Part shown: positions 53,165 through 61,269 of the stretch, piece after piece
Layout: the number at the start of each line of letters is the position of its first letter
Numbering within the stretch: the stretch's first letter is position 1
Source: Planococcus maritimus
GTDB lineage: Bacteria; Bacillota; Bacilli; Bacillales_A; Planococcaceae
NCBI RefSeq assembly: GCF_001592825.1
Contig: NZ_LTZG01000001.1
Span: forward strand, 1,426,001 to 1,490,000
Direction: 5' to 3'
DNA length: 64,000 bases
Notes under the pieces: generated by a model
What the model saw: only the letters and a program-made list of their open reading frames with translations
What the model was told of the DNA's origin: nothing
Databases searched by the model: none
Program-made: the position numbers and the translations under genes

Positions 53165-53400
53165 GTATAAAGCTCCTGTCGGATTTTGACGTCTTCACCT
53201 TAGTGAAACGGTTACTGATTGCCTAGTAAATGCATAGACCACTTTTTTCGCACTTACTTTGGATGCAAAAAAACTGGGGCTTCCACTATGCTTCCAGATT
53301 CTTCTCACTTTGGAATGTGTTTATAGTTGAGAGGGCTCGAGGGGAAATGAGGCGGAAATTCTATTGGATGATGCGCAGAACAGCTTGGCTATTTCAAGCT

Positions 53401-53643
53401 CTATTGCTTTGATTGTATTCGGTAGAAGGACTGGACCGTTTGTGTTCCAAATATTCCTTGCAGTTGTTTCCTTTGAGTTATTTTTTCATTGCACTGAGCC
53501 AGGAAAAGAAATTCCCTTAACGTAATCTCGGACTTCCGCATATTCTGACGATTATGCAAAAATTCAAATCGCAGCAACAGCTGCGGTCCATATAGGCAAG
53601 AGGTATGCTCTACTCGGCGCTGAAACCTTGTCTTCTCTTTCAT
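53401..53643 (-). CDS. Hypothetical basic protein
   Basis: 80 residues from an ATG at 53643 with GGGGTGGGG upstream. The sequence is rich in Arg, Gln and Phe (MKEKTRFQRRVEHTSCLYGP; later LREFLFLAQCNEKITQRKQL) and has no recognised domain. Amino-acid usage looks coding and no better frame exists on the other strand, but support is modest. No partner or promoter is evident. Confidence 0.35.
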   Translation of the reverse strand: MKEKTRFQRRVEHTSCLYGPQLLLRFEFLHNRQNMRKSEITLREFLFLAQCNEKITQRKQLQGIFGTQTVQSFYRIQSKQ

Positions 53644-53778
53644 CAATCCCCACCCCCGTATCTTCTCATTCTTTTACTATTCTAGCCATTCATCTGTTTT
53701 TCCTTCTTACAGAGTGTGCTTATCAGTTTTCTGATGGAGACGAACCGCAACGATTGAGAATTCTTTCAAAGGACTTCA

Positions 53779-53813
53779 GTCTAATTCTTTCTAATGAGAA
53801 GGACTTTTTTGGA
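53779..53813 (+). terminator. Terminator-like hairpin at the left of the structured region
   Basis: AGTC...TTCT paired with AGAA...GACT, then TTTTTT. No plus-strand gene can be assigned to it. Confidence 0.4.
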
Positions 53814-53823
53814 TGACTGCACA

Positions 53824-54003
53824 AGAGCGCCTAGCAACCGTCGTTTCAAGGCGCTCTATGTGTCGCTTCCCCCTAAAAAAGCCGATAATCAGGGGCTGTA
53901 ACCTGCCGGAAACAGCCCCTAGATTCCTGTCTTTTTCTTATCGGGTGAACGAGTCGAACAACAGAAGACCAAGCAAGTGGGAAGGCAGCCGAAACGGCTG
54001 CCT
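53824..54003 (+). ncRNA. Candidate structured RNA ending in a perfect terminator
   Basis: Three ordered hairpins: AGAGCGCCT/AGGCGCTCT (53824-53857, 9 bp); CCGATAA/TTATCGG (53882-53944) enclosing AGGGGCTGT/ACAGCCCCT (53891-53920, 9 bp); and GGCAGCCG-aaa-CGGCTGCC (53984-54002) followed by TTTTGTTGTTATTTTTT, a model intrinsic terminator. No reading frame with a ribosome site crosses it sensibly. It looks like a short non-coding transcript of about 200 nt; I could not place its promoter or match it to a family I know. Confidence 0.45.
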
Positions 54004-54010
54004 TTTGTTG

Positions 54011-54255
54011 TTATTTTTTGCTTTTGGCCACCGGAGCGTACACAGCCCCAGCCTGTCTAAGCTCGAAATACGGACAGATTCCTTGGCTTCACCCTATCCC
54101 TATTTCGAGCCAAGACAGGAGCCGACAAAGCCCGTGTTCAGTCAAGGGGCACCAAACTTTTTTAGATTGGCTTCGCTAAAAAACTTTGGCGCTGGGACCC
54201 TTGACTGGTCGGCTATGGGGTGTGGCCGTCCTCCTTACCAAAAGGCAAAAAATAA
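54011..54255. repeat. Large nested palindrome upstream of radC
   Basis: A 245-nt region folds almost completely on itself. P1: 54011-54027 with 54238-54255 (TTATTTTTTGC, one bulge, TTTTGG). GGAG/CTCC at 54033-54036 with 54231-54234. P2: CACA-g-CCCC (54041-54049) with GGGGTGTG (54217-54224). P3: CCTGTCT-aa-GCTCGAAATA (54052-54070) with its complement (54101-54119). P4: AGCCGAC (54120-54126) with GTCGGCT (54208-54214). P5: CAGTCAAGGG (54139-54148) with CCCTTGACTG (54198-54207). P6: CCAAA-c-TTTTTTAG (54152-54165) with CTAAAAAA-c-TTTGG (54176-54189). P2, P3 and P4 meet in a three-way junction. Confidence 0.8.
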
Positions 54256-54309
54256 TCCCTTTTGGGACCATTCCCGCCCGGCGGACAAAACCACAAAGGA
54301 GCGATACCC

Positions 54310-54768
54310 ATGAAACTCGAAAAAATCATTGAAATCACACGCATTAAACAAGAAGTGAAAGAAGTCGAAGAAACCTATAAAAGTGTCCTTCCTGAACGCA
54401 TTCAGAGTTCTAAAGACGCCATTAACTTTGCGAAAGCCTTAATCGGGGATGAGGACCGGGAGGTCTTCTTGGTCATCTGCTTGAACATCAAAAATGAAAT
54501 CTCGGTGGTTCATCGTTGCCACACCGGAAGCTTGAATGCCAGTGTCGTTCATCCACGCGAAGTGTTCAAAGCCGCCATTTTGAATAACTCCGGAAGTATT
54601 TTAATAGCTCATAACCATCCCTCCGGCGACTGCCAATATTCTAATGAAGACGTAGCTGTCAGCAAGCGATTGATGGATGCCGGCGAACTGATTGGCATTG
54701 AAGTGTTGGATTCACTGATTGTCAGCCAAAAAGATGGCGTTTCCTTGAGGGAACTTGGGGTAATCTAA
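54310..54768 (+). CDS. radC: RadC-family JAB-domain protein, short form
   Basis: 152 residues from the ATG at 54310 (AAAGGAG 8 nt upstream). The JAB/MPN metalloprotease-like core is visible: EVFLVICLNIKNEISVVHRCHTGSLNASVVHPREVFKAAI, then the metal motif HNHPSGD. The N-terminal helix-hairpin-helix part of full-length RadC (about 225 residues) is absent, as in the short forms carried by phages and genomic islands. Role unknown; anti-restriction or DNA-repair roles have been proposed for the family. It stands directly behind the large palindromic region and has its own terminator. Confidence 0.88.
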   Translation: MKLEKIIEITRIKQEVKEVEETYKSVLPERIQSSKDAINFAKALIGDEDREVFLVICLNIKNEISVVHRCHTGSLNASVVHPREVFKAAILNNSGSILIAHNHPSGDCQYSNEDVAVSKRLMDAGELIGIEVLDSLIVSQKDGVSLRELGVI

Positions 54769-54843
54769 AAACCCCTTCCCTACAGGCTTCTCAGGCGAAA
54801 TGAACCGTATCATCTATCGTCCAAGTAAAGATAAATCCCTCAG

Positions 54844-54876
54844 AAGGCAAATCTCAGACACGGGATTTGCCTTTTG
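54844..54876 (+). terminator. Terminator of radC
   Basis: AAGGCAAATC/GATTTGCCTT stem then TTTG on the plus strand. Confidence 0.75.
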
Positions 54877-54925
54877 TAAGGGAGATTCCGCAAACCTCAT
54901 GGCTGCGCAGAAACAATGGCAAGGA

Positions 54926-54973
54926 AAAAGGAAATGACCGATGCCACCTACCTTGCATCCGCCATTTCCTTTT
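54926..54973. terminator. Terminator of the YolD-like gene
   Basis: AAAAGGAAATG/CATTTCCTTTT 11-bp stem; the minus strand ends in CCTTTTTCC just beyond the yolD-like stop. Confidence 0.75.
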
Positions 54974-54984
54974 GATCATTTGAA

Positions 54985-55347
54985 TCAATCCACTAACTGA
55001 ATGCCTACTAAGCTCTCAACCGGTAATCGCTGCCGTCCGGATGCATCTTCATAAATCAGTTGACCATTCTTCAAATCGATTTCTTGAATCACCCCGGTAT
55101 GCGTAAAAAACGCGCCGTTTTTCCATGTCTTCAGTTGGACCTCACATCTTCGGCTCATGGCGATTTCCACTTCTTCCTGAATGGCTTGCAAATCAAACTC
55201 GGTCAATTCGGGTTTCGGCACCTGGTCCTGTTCCTCGTAGAATGCTTTGATTAACCGGACGTGTTCCGTTAGCAGCATCCCTTGCCACTTGATTAACCCT
55301 CGATCGCTGACAGCCCCTACTTGTTTTGTGTGTTTTGTTGTTTTCAT
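54985..55347 (-). CDS. YolD-like family protein
   Basis: 120 residues from the ATG at 55347 (AAAGGAGG upstream). The family core is DRGLIKWQGMLLTEHVRLIKAF; the C-terminal half (VQLKTWKNGAFFTHTGVIQEIDLKNGQLIYED) has the Sm-like beta features of YolD proteins. YolD homologues usually sit directly before a Y-family polymerase gene (UmuC/UvrX/YqjW) and are SOS-induced. Here a LexA-type box lies upstream, but no polymerase gene follows; the next feature is a terminator. Confidence 0.85.
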   Translation of the reverse strand: MKTTKHTKQVGAVSDRGLIKWQGMLLTEHVRLIKAFYEEQDQVPKPELTEFDLQAIQEEVEIAMSRRCEVQLKTWKNGAFFTHTGVIQEIDLKNGQLIYEDASGRQRLPVESLVGIQLVD

Positions 55348-55370
55348 GCTATCGCCTCCTTTCAAATAAA

Positions 55371-55386
55371 AAGAACATACGTTCTT
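55371..55386 (-). promoter_or_regulatory. LexA (DinR) SOS box
   Basis: AAGAACATACGTTCTT, a perfect palindrome matching the Bacillus GAAC-N4-GTTC core, 24 bp before the yolD-like ATG. Confidence 0.75.
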
Positions 55387-55435
55387 ATCATACCACTCTA
55401 GAAGCGCTCTGAATCCTCCCTTTATAAATAAGCAC

Positions 55436-55475
55436 ACAAAAACCCATTCTCTTGAAGACCAAGAAAATGGGTTCT
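55436..55475 (-). terminator. Terminator of the DUF5348 gene
   Basis: AACCCATT/AATGGGTT with inner CTTG/CAAG; minus-strand GGGTTTTTGTG. Confidence 0.65.
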
Positions 55476-55536
55476 CGCTATTTTTCGAATCACATCATTC
55501 AGTTTATTGCTGTTGCTGCAGAAAGAGTCTCTTATA

Positions 55537-55932
55537 TTATCGACACCTTGCTTGTAGACCCTCCAAAGGTTGTTTGATGCCTACCGCAAAGTAATCCTCA
55601 CCGTCATGCTCAATTCGTGTTCGTGCGTATATTTCTTGTGATTCATCCCAGATTTCAAGGGGACTGCCCGACGTAAAGTAATCTTCAGCACCTTCGATTT
55701 CATAACGTCCATCTGACCGTTTAATAATTCTTCCACTGGCTTGGATCGGTTTCTGAAGGTACTCAACCGAATAAATTAAGCTATACAGATGGTCTGCCAC
55801 TTTCCGAATTTCTCGCTCTTCAAAGCGTTGTTCCGGATCTTCACGGTCGTGCTCAAACTCTTCTTCTTTTGATATCCCTTTTAAAGCAGGCAACGTAGCC
55901 GCCAACTTTTTCTTGGCCTCTTCTAATCTCAA
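55537..55932 (-). CDS. DUF5348 domain protein
   Basis: 131 residues. An acidic helical N-terminus (EEEFEHDREDPEQRFEERE) is followed by a small beta domain with SGRIIKRSDGRYEIEG, YFTSGSPLEIW and RTRIEHDGEDYFAVG, the pattern I associate with DUF5348, common on plasmids and conjugative elements in Bacillota. Role unknown. The ATG at 55932 has GAGGGGG upstream. Its presence supports a mobile-element origin of this stretch. Confidence 0.65.
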   Translation of the reverse strand: MRLEEAKKKLAATLPALKGISKEEEFEHDREDPEQRFEEREIRKVADHLYSLIYSVEYLQKPIQASGRIIKRSDGRYEIEGAEDYFTSGSPLEIWDESQEIYARTRIEHDGEDYFAVGIKQPLEGLQARCR

Positions 55933-56031
55933 GTAAATGCCCCCTCAATGTTTGTTTCAGTTTCTCGGATGAACAAGTTCTTTCTATTATATCGCATTTA
56001 TACACTGAACTTTAAGCTATCTTTTTCATTC

Positions 56032-56211
56032 TTTACCTTTTGATTCGCGTTCTTCTATTTTTCTTTTTCGAAAAGTCGTTTTCAATACATCCATTCGCCT
56101 TGTGATTTCATTGTTCAGAATTTTTTCCAGTATCGTTAAAATAACCTCTAGCTCTCTCTCTGTAAATCCTCAATATAGCCGATTTTCTTCATATCGATCA
56201 AATCGAATCAC
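56032..56211 (-). pseudogene. Small gene with one in-frame stop
   Basis: A GTG at 56211 with GAGAGGGG 8 nt upstream opens a frame reading VIRFDRYEENRLY, then TGA (56170-56172), then GFTERELEVILTILEKILNN and a basic tail RKRKIEERESKR to TAA at 56032. Joined, it is a plausible 59-residue helical protein. A single TGG-to-TGA change would explain the break. I do not recognise a family. It could also be chance. Confidence 0.35.
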
Positions 56212-56329
56212 TATTCCGGCCCCTCTCTGTACTTTTTTAAGTAATTATTCTATATATTTAGATATGGAGTACACCAAAGTTCACTTCACTCCTCTATCTT
56301 TATGGATTCTCTTTTAAGAGTCATAGATA

Positions 56330-56376
56330 AAAGGGCAACAAAGTAGGCTTTAACCAGACTTACTTAGCCCTTTCTA
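56330..56376. terminator. Terminator-like hairpin
   Basis: AAAGGGC/GCCCTTT with inner AAGTA/TACTT; TTTCTATTT follows on the plus strand and TTTTATC on the minus strand. The rest of the 55933-56503 gap holds only the small broken gene above. Confidence 0.5.
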
Positions 56377-56503
56377 TTTATATAACTGCTAATTCTCCAT
56401 CGTAATTTCAATCAGAACATTTAAATTACTAGCTATACTCGACACTTTTTTCACATTTAAAGTTTATTATCTAATAAATAAACTACTTATATGGGGGATA
56501 ATA

Positions 56504-56995
56504 ATGAAAATTGAAATCATTCAACCAATCGTGGAACGGAAAGAGATTTTAAAGAATTTATTGGAATTGTACCAATATGATTTTTCAGAGTTTGAATCTG
56601 AAGATGTAGATGAAAATGGATTGTTTGGCTATAAATATCTGGATTGTTATTGGAACGAACCAAACCACTATCCATTTTTATTTCAAGTGGACGGTAAGTA
56701 TGCAGGATTTGCTTTGGTACGTAAGATAACTGTTGAAGATGCAAGTAATCCTTCTTATATGAAAATGTGTGAGTTTTTTGTAATGAGAAAATATCGAAAA
56801 GAAGGTGTTGGAAAACGAGCAGCCTTTCATATTTTCAATCTCTTTCAAGATACTTGGGAAGTGGCGGAACTTGAAACCAACCTTCCAGCTCAAAAGTTTT
56901 GGAGAGAGGTAATTTCTGAGTATACTAACAATAATTACTCGGAATTTTATCTAGACCAATGGCCTGGACCGATTCAAAGATTCTTCACAGTTTAG
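56504..56995 (+). CDS. GNAT family acetyltransferase
   Basis: 163 residues. The central part MCEFFVMRKYRKEGVGKRAAFHIF holds the acetyl-CoA motif (R-x-x-G-x-G) and the C-terminus ends NNYSEFYLDQWPGPIQRFF. The N-terminal ELYQYDFSEF pattern is typical of the YitI-like predicted acetyltransferases. The ATG has GGGGGAT upstream. Substrate unknown. AT-rich; it may belong to the accessory region, as strong terminators isolate it on the right. Confidence 0.8.
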   Translation: MKIEIIQPIVERKEILKNLLELYQYDFSEFESEDVDENGLFGYKYLDCYWNEPNHYPFLFQVDGKYAGFALVRKITVEDASNPSYMKMCEFFVMRKYRKEGVGKRAAFHIFNLFQDTWEVAELETNLPAQKFWREVISEYTNNNYSEFYLDQWPGPIQRFFTV

Positions 56996-57032
56996 CTTAT
57001 AAACACGCTTCAAATAATATAACCAGAAAAAA

Positions 57033-57077
57033 CCCCCGACTGGTAGTCACTTTCTTAAAGTGTCTACCAATCGGGGG
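57033..57077. terminator. Terminator of the GNAT gene
   Basis: CCCCCGAcTGGTAG paired with CTACCAaTCGGGGG, inner ACTTT/AAAGT. Confidence 0.8.
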
Positions 57078-57192
57078 TCAGTTCAGTTTTTTAAAAGATA
57101 ATTCTTCCTCAACTTCTAAAATTTAATTGTGTCACTCGATCTCTTAAAGCTCTTAAACTAAAACGTCGGGCTTGTTTTAAATACGCTTCAAT

Positions 57193-57227
57193 AAAAAAAG
57201 GCCAAGGAAAAAATTCCATAGGCCTTT
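57193..57227 (-). terminator. Terminator of the cop-bdb-resA operon
   Basis: AAAGGCC/GGCCTTT arms; the minus strand ends in GGCCTTTTTTT, about 50 bp past the resA stop. Confidence 0.7.
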
Positions 57228-57277
57228 GCTTTAAAACAAAGGAATTTAAACAGAGAGCTGTTCTCTTATTAACCCCT

Positions 57278-57820
57278 TCAGGAAGCTTTTGGTTTAATCT
57301 CTTCCATGTACCTTCTTATGTCTTCCTCCGACATTTCACCGGTAATGATTTTTACGATATCTCCATCTGGATTGATCAACATGGTAGTAGGAAGTGGGCG
57401 AATGTTGTATGCCTCCATTACACTTTTATTTTTATCAATAACAATTGGGAAGGTTAAGTTTTTTTGTTCTGCATATTGTTTCACTTCATAGTCAGACTGA
57501 GCAATATTTACAGCCAATATTTGCACGCCTTGATCCTTGTAATTCTGGTATTGCTTTTCCATCAATGGAAACTCTTTCTCACATGGTTTGCACCAAGTTC
57601 CCCAAAAGTTTACAAAAACTCCTTGTCCTCTATACTCAGATAGTTGCTGGCGCTGCCCATTTAAGTCAGTTAAGGTGAAATCAGGTGCCTTGTCTCCTAC
57701 CTGTAATACCTCACTTTGCTCTTTCGTTAGTGCATTATAAATCGTAAATATGATGGCACCCGTCATGACAAGCAAGATAACACTTCTCAAAATTAAACGT
57801 TGCTTTTTTCTTACAGCCAT
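57278..57820 (-). CDS. resA: ResA-like thiol-disulfide oxidoreductase
   Basis: About 180 residues from the ATG at 57820 (GAGGGGGG upstream). One N-terminal membrane anchor, then a thioredoxin fold facing outside: FWGTWCKPCEKEFP (CxxC with the Glu/Lys environment typical of ResA), cis-Pro in IRPLPTTMLI. ResA proteins reduce apocytochrome c or other exported thiols. Here it is the last gene of copC-copD-bdbD-bdbC-resA, not next to resBC, so it probably supports copper or disulfide chemistry at the membrane rather than cytochrome maturation. Confidence 0.85.
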   Translation of the reverse strand: MAVRKKQRLILRSVILLVMTGAIIFTIYNALTKEQSEVLQVGDKAPDFTLTDLNGQRQQLSEYRGQGVFVNFWGTWCKPCEKEFPLMEKQYQNYKDQGVQILAVNIAQSDYEVKQYAEQKNLTFPIVIDKNKSVMEAYNIRPLPTTMLINPDGDIVKIITGEMSEEDIRRYMEEIKPKAS

Positions 57821-57924
57821 ACGTTCCCCCCTCAGTACTAATCTTTCATCTTTACTAGACCCAAAACCATAGAAATTGTTAAACCTCACAGCAAAGACAG
57901 AATAACTTGAGATGCATATACAGA

Positions 57925-58365
57925 TTAAGAACGAGATTCTCTAAATGCCAGTAATAGCATAGTTACCGTGATTAAAACAAAGGCAATCAATGCCAAGAAT
58001 GGAATCGTGATGAAACCTGCCCAATTGATATATTCTGAGCTGCATGGAACCCCATTGACACAGGGCTTGAATCCACCAAACCCAGGAATTTTTTGTTCCA
58101 AGTAGTGCAGAACGGAAATACTCCCACCCAAAAGGGAGAGTGGCAAAACGTAACGAGGCGCTTTAGTGTCGTTTGTAAAGGTTGCAATGCCCAAAATCAG
58201 CACTAAGGGATACATGGCAATCCGTTGATACCAGCAAAGTTCGCACGGAATAAAACCTTGCACTTCACTGAAGTATAGGCTTCCCAGCATCGCTACTAGG
58301 GAAACAAACCACGCACTATAGAGTAGAATCCCCGTTTTTCCAGACTGTCCTTGTTCTTTCGCCAT
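57925..58365 (-). CDS. bdbC: Disulfide bond formation protein BdbC (DsbB-like)
   Basis: 146 residues, four membrane helices. The first redox pair is CELC in FIPCELCWYQRIAMYP; the second pair lies in FKPCVNGVPCSSEYINW, as in DsbB/BdbC quinone-linked oxidases. Its ATG overlaps the bdbD stop (TGATG). It should re-oxidise BdbD encoded just upstream. Confidence 0.92.
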   Translation of the reverse strand: MAKEQGQSGKTGILLYSAWFVSLVAMLGSLYFSEVQGFIPCELCWYQRIAMYPLVLILGIATFTNDTKAPRYVLPLSLLGGSISVLHYLEQKIPGFGGFKPCVNGVPCSSEYINWAGFITIPFLALIAFVLITVTMLLLAFRESRS

Positions 58366-59042
58366 CACTCTGCACCTTCCAATTCTTGATCAATCAAGGC
58401 TTTGATCGCATCATAATCAAAGGGGTCTTCCAATTGTTGGCCGTTAACTGAAATAGTAGGTGTTTGAGAAACACCAGCTTCTTCCACTAGAGCTTCATCC
58501 TTTTGGAGCTGTTCTTGTTGTGACACTTGTTCGATGTCTTCCTTTAGACGAACCTGGTCAATCTCTGGAAATGCTGATGCTACTTCCATCAATTTTTCTG
58601 GAGTAATCCATGCGGCATCATGGTCTTCTACTGGTTGGGCATCATAAAGAGCTTTATGAAACTCCCAATAAATTTCTGGGCTCTGCTCATAAACCGACTC
58701 CGCAGCCAAAGAACCTAATACAGACTCATTTCCGTGAAAAAATACATTAATATAAGAAAACTTCACCTTTCCTGTTTCCACATAGTCCTCTACAAGCTGA
58801 GGATATACCATTTCTCCCCAAGCTTTACAAGATGGGCACTTAAAGTCACCGTATTCCACTACTGTCACTGGAGCATTGCCCTCACCTAAAGTGGGCTGTC
58901 CGGAAACATCCACTTGTGCTGTTTCTACAGCGGGTGCTTCCTCTTGATTCAGAAATACCACTATGACGGATACAATTACTGCTAATACAGCGGTTGCTAG
59001 GACGATCCATTTCATTTTAGATTGCTTCGATTTATTTCCCAT
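58365..59042 (-). CDS. bdbD: Thiol-disulfide oxidoreductase BdbD (DsbA-like)
   Basis: About 225 residues from the ATG at 59042 (AGAGGAT upstream). N-terminal membrane anchor (IVLATAVLAVIVSVIVVFL), then a DsbA fold: EYGDFKCPSCKAW (active-site CPSC), helical insertion with SYINVFFHGNES, cis-Pro in QTPTISVNG. It introduces disulfides into exported proteins, together with BdbC downstream. Confidence 0.9.
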   Translation of the reverse strand: MGNKSKQSKMKWIVLATAVLAVIVSVIVVFLNQEEAPAVETAQVDVSGQPTLGEGNAPVTVVEYGDFKCPSCKAWGEMVYPQLVEDYVETGKVKFSYINVFFHGNESVLGSLAAESVYEQSPEIYWEFHKALYDAQPVEDHDAAWITPEKLMEVASAFPEIDQVRLKEDIEQVSQQEQLQKDEALVEEAGVSQTPTISVNGQQLEDPFDYDAIKALIDQELEGAE

Positions 59043-59067
59043 TTTTATATCCTCTTTTCTACTTTTA

Positions 59068-60162
59068 TTATCCAACGCTGAGCATTAAGCCTACATAAAA
59101 ACTCAACACACAAAACAATCCCATCACCAATGTCAAATATACAGGGATTTTTTGCTTGAAACTATAAATGACAAGACTGCCAAAGGCTGTGCCGAGAAAC
59201 AAAAACAAAACGCCAAGAATGCTCCACTCAAATTGCAGATGCATCGCAGTATCCATCGAATCAGTATGAAAATAAGCAAAAAGATTGGAAGCTCCATTCA
59301 TTCTTATAAACGATTCGATTGAATGGGGAGGTTCTTGTTGCCCTAATACTGCAGTTGCCGACAATACAAGTAACAATACAACGCTTTCTGCTCTGGCCCA
59401 AGGCAATGGATTTACCTTTTTCCCTCTGCTTAATTTCGCTCTAATGAATACGCCATTGATGAAAGCAAAGAGTAATACTGGAAGAATTAATAAATGTTTC
59501 ACTAAAATTGCTTGGCCATATGGCATTTGCCACGCATCCGTATAGTCTTTTAAATTCAACGCCAAAGTCATGATATATAATCCTGAAGCCGAAATGATAA
59601 TTAAACATATGATAGCAAGTGGAGTGAACCATTTTATAAATGGGAGCCAGTTTTTAGAAGACACTGAAAACCAGCTAACAATAAGTAAAATACCTATCCA
59701 AACCGTTGCAGCTGTAAAGTGTAAAGTATGAAAAATAAATCCACTTCCATCTGTTAATGAAGCTGCATGGCTTCCCCATCCCAACGCGAGAAGGAGCAGA
59801 AAAGTAAAAACGAGGGAGACAACGATCAATACTTTGCTCTTAAAAACGGGAGTAACTGATACGAAAAAATAGAAAAAAAGAGAAGTTAAAACCGTTACTG
59901 ACCACGCTTGCCCTACCTCGAATTCCCCGACTACATTTTGAACGGTCAATAAAAGACCGATATCTTCGTATAGAAATACTACAAGCCGAATGACGGGAGC
60001 TGTCGATAAAAAAGCAATGCCCAAGATGGAAATTTGTAGGACGCGTTTATTTATTACCAGATCCGGCTTTTTATTGGCTGGAACTAAGTGAATAAGCAAC
60101 GAACCAATTAAAAGCGAAAAACAGAGAAATAGAAGCATTTCAGCTATGTATAGCCAGATCAT
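59068..60162 (-). CDS. copD: CopD family membrane protein
   Basis: 364 residues with eight or more membrane helices. The CopD/YcnJ landmarks are present: GWGSHAASLTDGSGFIFHTLHFTAATVWIGILL, with His residues in and near helices, and PYGQAILVKHLLILPVLL. It is thought to move copper inward, working with the CopC domain, which is fused to it in B. subtilis YcnJ but encoded separately here. Its start follows directly on the copC stop. Confidence 0.88.
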   Translation of the reverse strand: MIWLYIAEMLLFLCFSLLIGSLLIHLVPANKKPDLVINKRVLQISILGIAFLSTAPVIRLVVFLYEDIGLLLTVQNVVGEFEVGQAWSVTVLTSLFFYFFVSVTPVFKSKVLIVVSLVFTFLLLLALGWGSHAASLTDGSGFIFHTLHFTAATVWIGILLIVSWFSVSSKNWLPFIKWFTPLAIICLIIISASGLYIMTLALNLKDYTDAWQMPYGQAILVKHLLILPVLLFAFINGVFIRAKLSRGKKVNPLPWARAESVVLLLVLSATAVLGQQEPPHSIESFIRMNGASNLFAYFHTDSMDTAMHLQFEWSILGVLFLFLGTAFGSLVIYSFKQKIPVYLTLVMGLFCVLSFYVGLMLSVG

Positions 60163-60720
60163 TTAACTTTTTCGCCTCTCCAGCGCCCACATGAATGTAC
60201 CAGCTGCGATTATCGCCAAAATAATAAAAATGATTATTACGGCATACGGAGGACTGGATGTTGTCGTTTCGCTAGTTTGCTGATCCGTTTCAAAGGTTTG
60301 TGTTTCTTTAGTTGGTACCTCTGAAAGGGAACCTGTAATTTGCTCTTCTGTATCCTCTGTTTTCTTCACCTCTCCTGTTTTTGCGGTAAAGCTTAAAATA
60401 CCTTCAATTGGATGCCCATCCGCGCCGATTATTTTCCATTTCACAGTATAGTCCCCATCAGGCATGCTGCCCTTAGGATTCCCACTCATTGATTGTTCCA
60501 AAAGCTGAACATTGAAAGGAACTTCCTCGCCCTCTTGGTTTTCCACGGTAAAGTTGCTGCCTTTCTCCAAGGCGGTATTGAATTCAAGAACAATTTCATT
60601 AAGTTCTTCAGTCACTGTAGCTCCATCACTCGGCACACTTTTTTCGAGTGCAGTATGAGCAGAAACAGTAGTCGAACACATAAGCAGTATCAATACTGCC
60701 ATTATCCATATTTTTTTCAT
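60163..60720 (-). CDS. copC: CopC domain protein with C-terminal membrane anchor
   Basis: 185 residues. Signal peptide to VSA, then the CopC copper-binding motif starting at the mature N-terminal His (HTALEKSVPSDGATV), with EIVLEFNTALE and VKWKIIGADGHPIEGILSF (second His site DGHP). A Thr/Ser/Glu-rich linker and a C-terminal helix (YAVIIIFIILAIIAAGTFMWAL) follow. It binds Cu(II) outside the membrane and hands it to CopD. First gene of the minus-strand operon, divergent from cadC. Confidence 0.9.
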   Translation of the reverse strand: MKKIWIMAVLILLMCSTTVSAHTALEKSVPSDGATVTEELNEIVLEFNTALEKGSNFTVENQEGEEVPFNVQLLEQSMSGNPKGSMPDGDYTVKWKIIGADGHPIEGILSFTAKTGEVKKTEDTEEQITGSLSEVPTKETQTFETDQQTSETTTSSPPYAVIIIFIILAIIAAGTFMWALERRKS

Positions 60721-60802
60721 TTGCTAAAAACCTCCAGAATGGGTTGTTTTTATTTAATAAGCCACTTTCCCTCTTATAAAGTCTACCAAGAATCTTTGAA
60801 CA

Positions 60803-60883
60803 TTAAAACAATCGTTTGAATATTAGAATTGACAAATCAACGAACTCTTTCTAAACTAATACTCAAACGAACATTTGAATGAG
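60803..60883. promoter_or_regulatory. cadC promoter and CadC-type operators
   Basis: TTGACA at 60829-60834, 17-nt spacer and TAAACT at 60852-60857. At 60861-60883 lies ACTCAAACGAACATTTGAAT plus GAG, nearly the classic CadC operator of plasmid pI258 (CTCAAATAAATATTTGAATG type). A second, weaker TAAAAC-aatc-GTTTGA element at about 60804-60819 faces the copC side. Confidence 0.65.
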
Positions 60884-60891
60884 GTGTAAAA

Positions 60892-61269
60892 ATGGAGGAA
60901 ATCGAAATTAGTAAAAAGAATGATACATGCCAAACTTTCTGTTATGACGAAGAAGTGATTGGAAGGGTTCAACCTAAGATGGTCGGCATTCGTGGGGTGG
61001 AGTTAATCTTCAAAGCACTTTCTGATGCGACCCGACTGAAAATTGCTTATGCTTTGACACTGGAAAAAGAATTATGTGTTTGTGACGTGGCCAATATTCT
61101 AGGGACAACCACAGCTACTGCTTCGCACCATCTGCGCTATTTGCGTAATATGGGATTGGCAGATTATGAAAAACGCGGGAAATTGGTTTTTTATTCACTA
61201 GCTGATGATCATGTGCACCAGTTAGTCCGCATTGCTTGCGAGCATGCAGAGGAGGACCGATACAAATGA
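60892..61269 (+). CDS. cadC: CadC-like ArsR/SmtB family metal-sensing repressor
   Basis: 125 residues. Winged-helix fold with the metal site spread over [11 protein letters not shown] at the N-terminus and [10 protein letters not shown] in the alpha-3/alpha-R region, as in CadC (Cd/Pb/Zn-binding alpha3N site). DNA-recognition helix [18 protein letters not shown]. It represses cadA until Cd, Pb or Zn binds. GAGGTG lies upstream of the ATG; a CadC operator overlaps the promoter. Its stop overlaps the cadA start (ATGA). Confidence 0.92.
   Translation: MEEIEISKKNDTCQTFCYDEEVIGRVQPKMVGIRGVELIFKALSDATRLKIAYALTLEKELCVCDVANILGTTTATASHHLRYLRNMGLADYEKRGKLVFYSLADDHVHQLVRIACEHAEEDRYK

Noticed and set aside
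53813-54313. 166-codon plus-strand open frame across the radC upstream region
   Set aside because: It runs through the nested palindromes and a perfect terminator, has no ribosome site and no protein-like sequence; the region is better explained as structured RNA or DNA.
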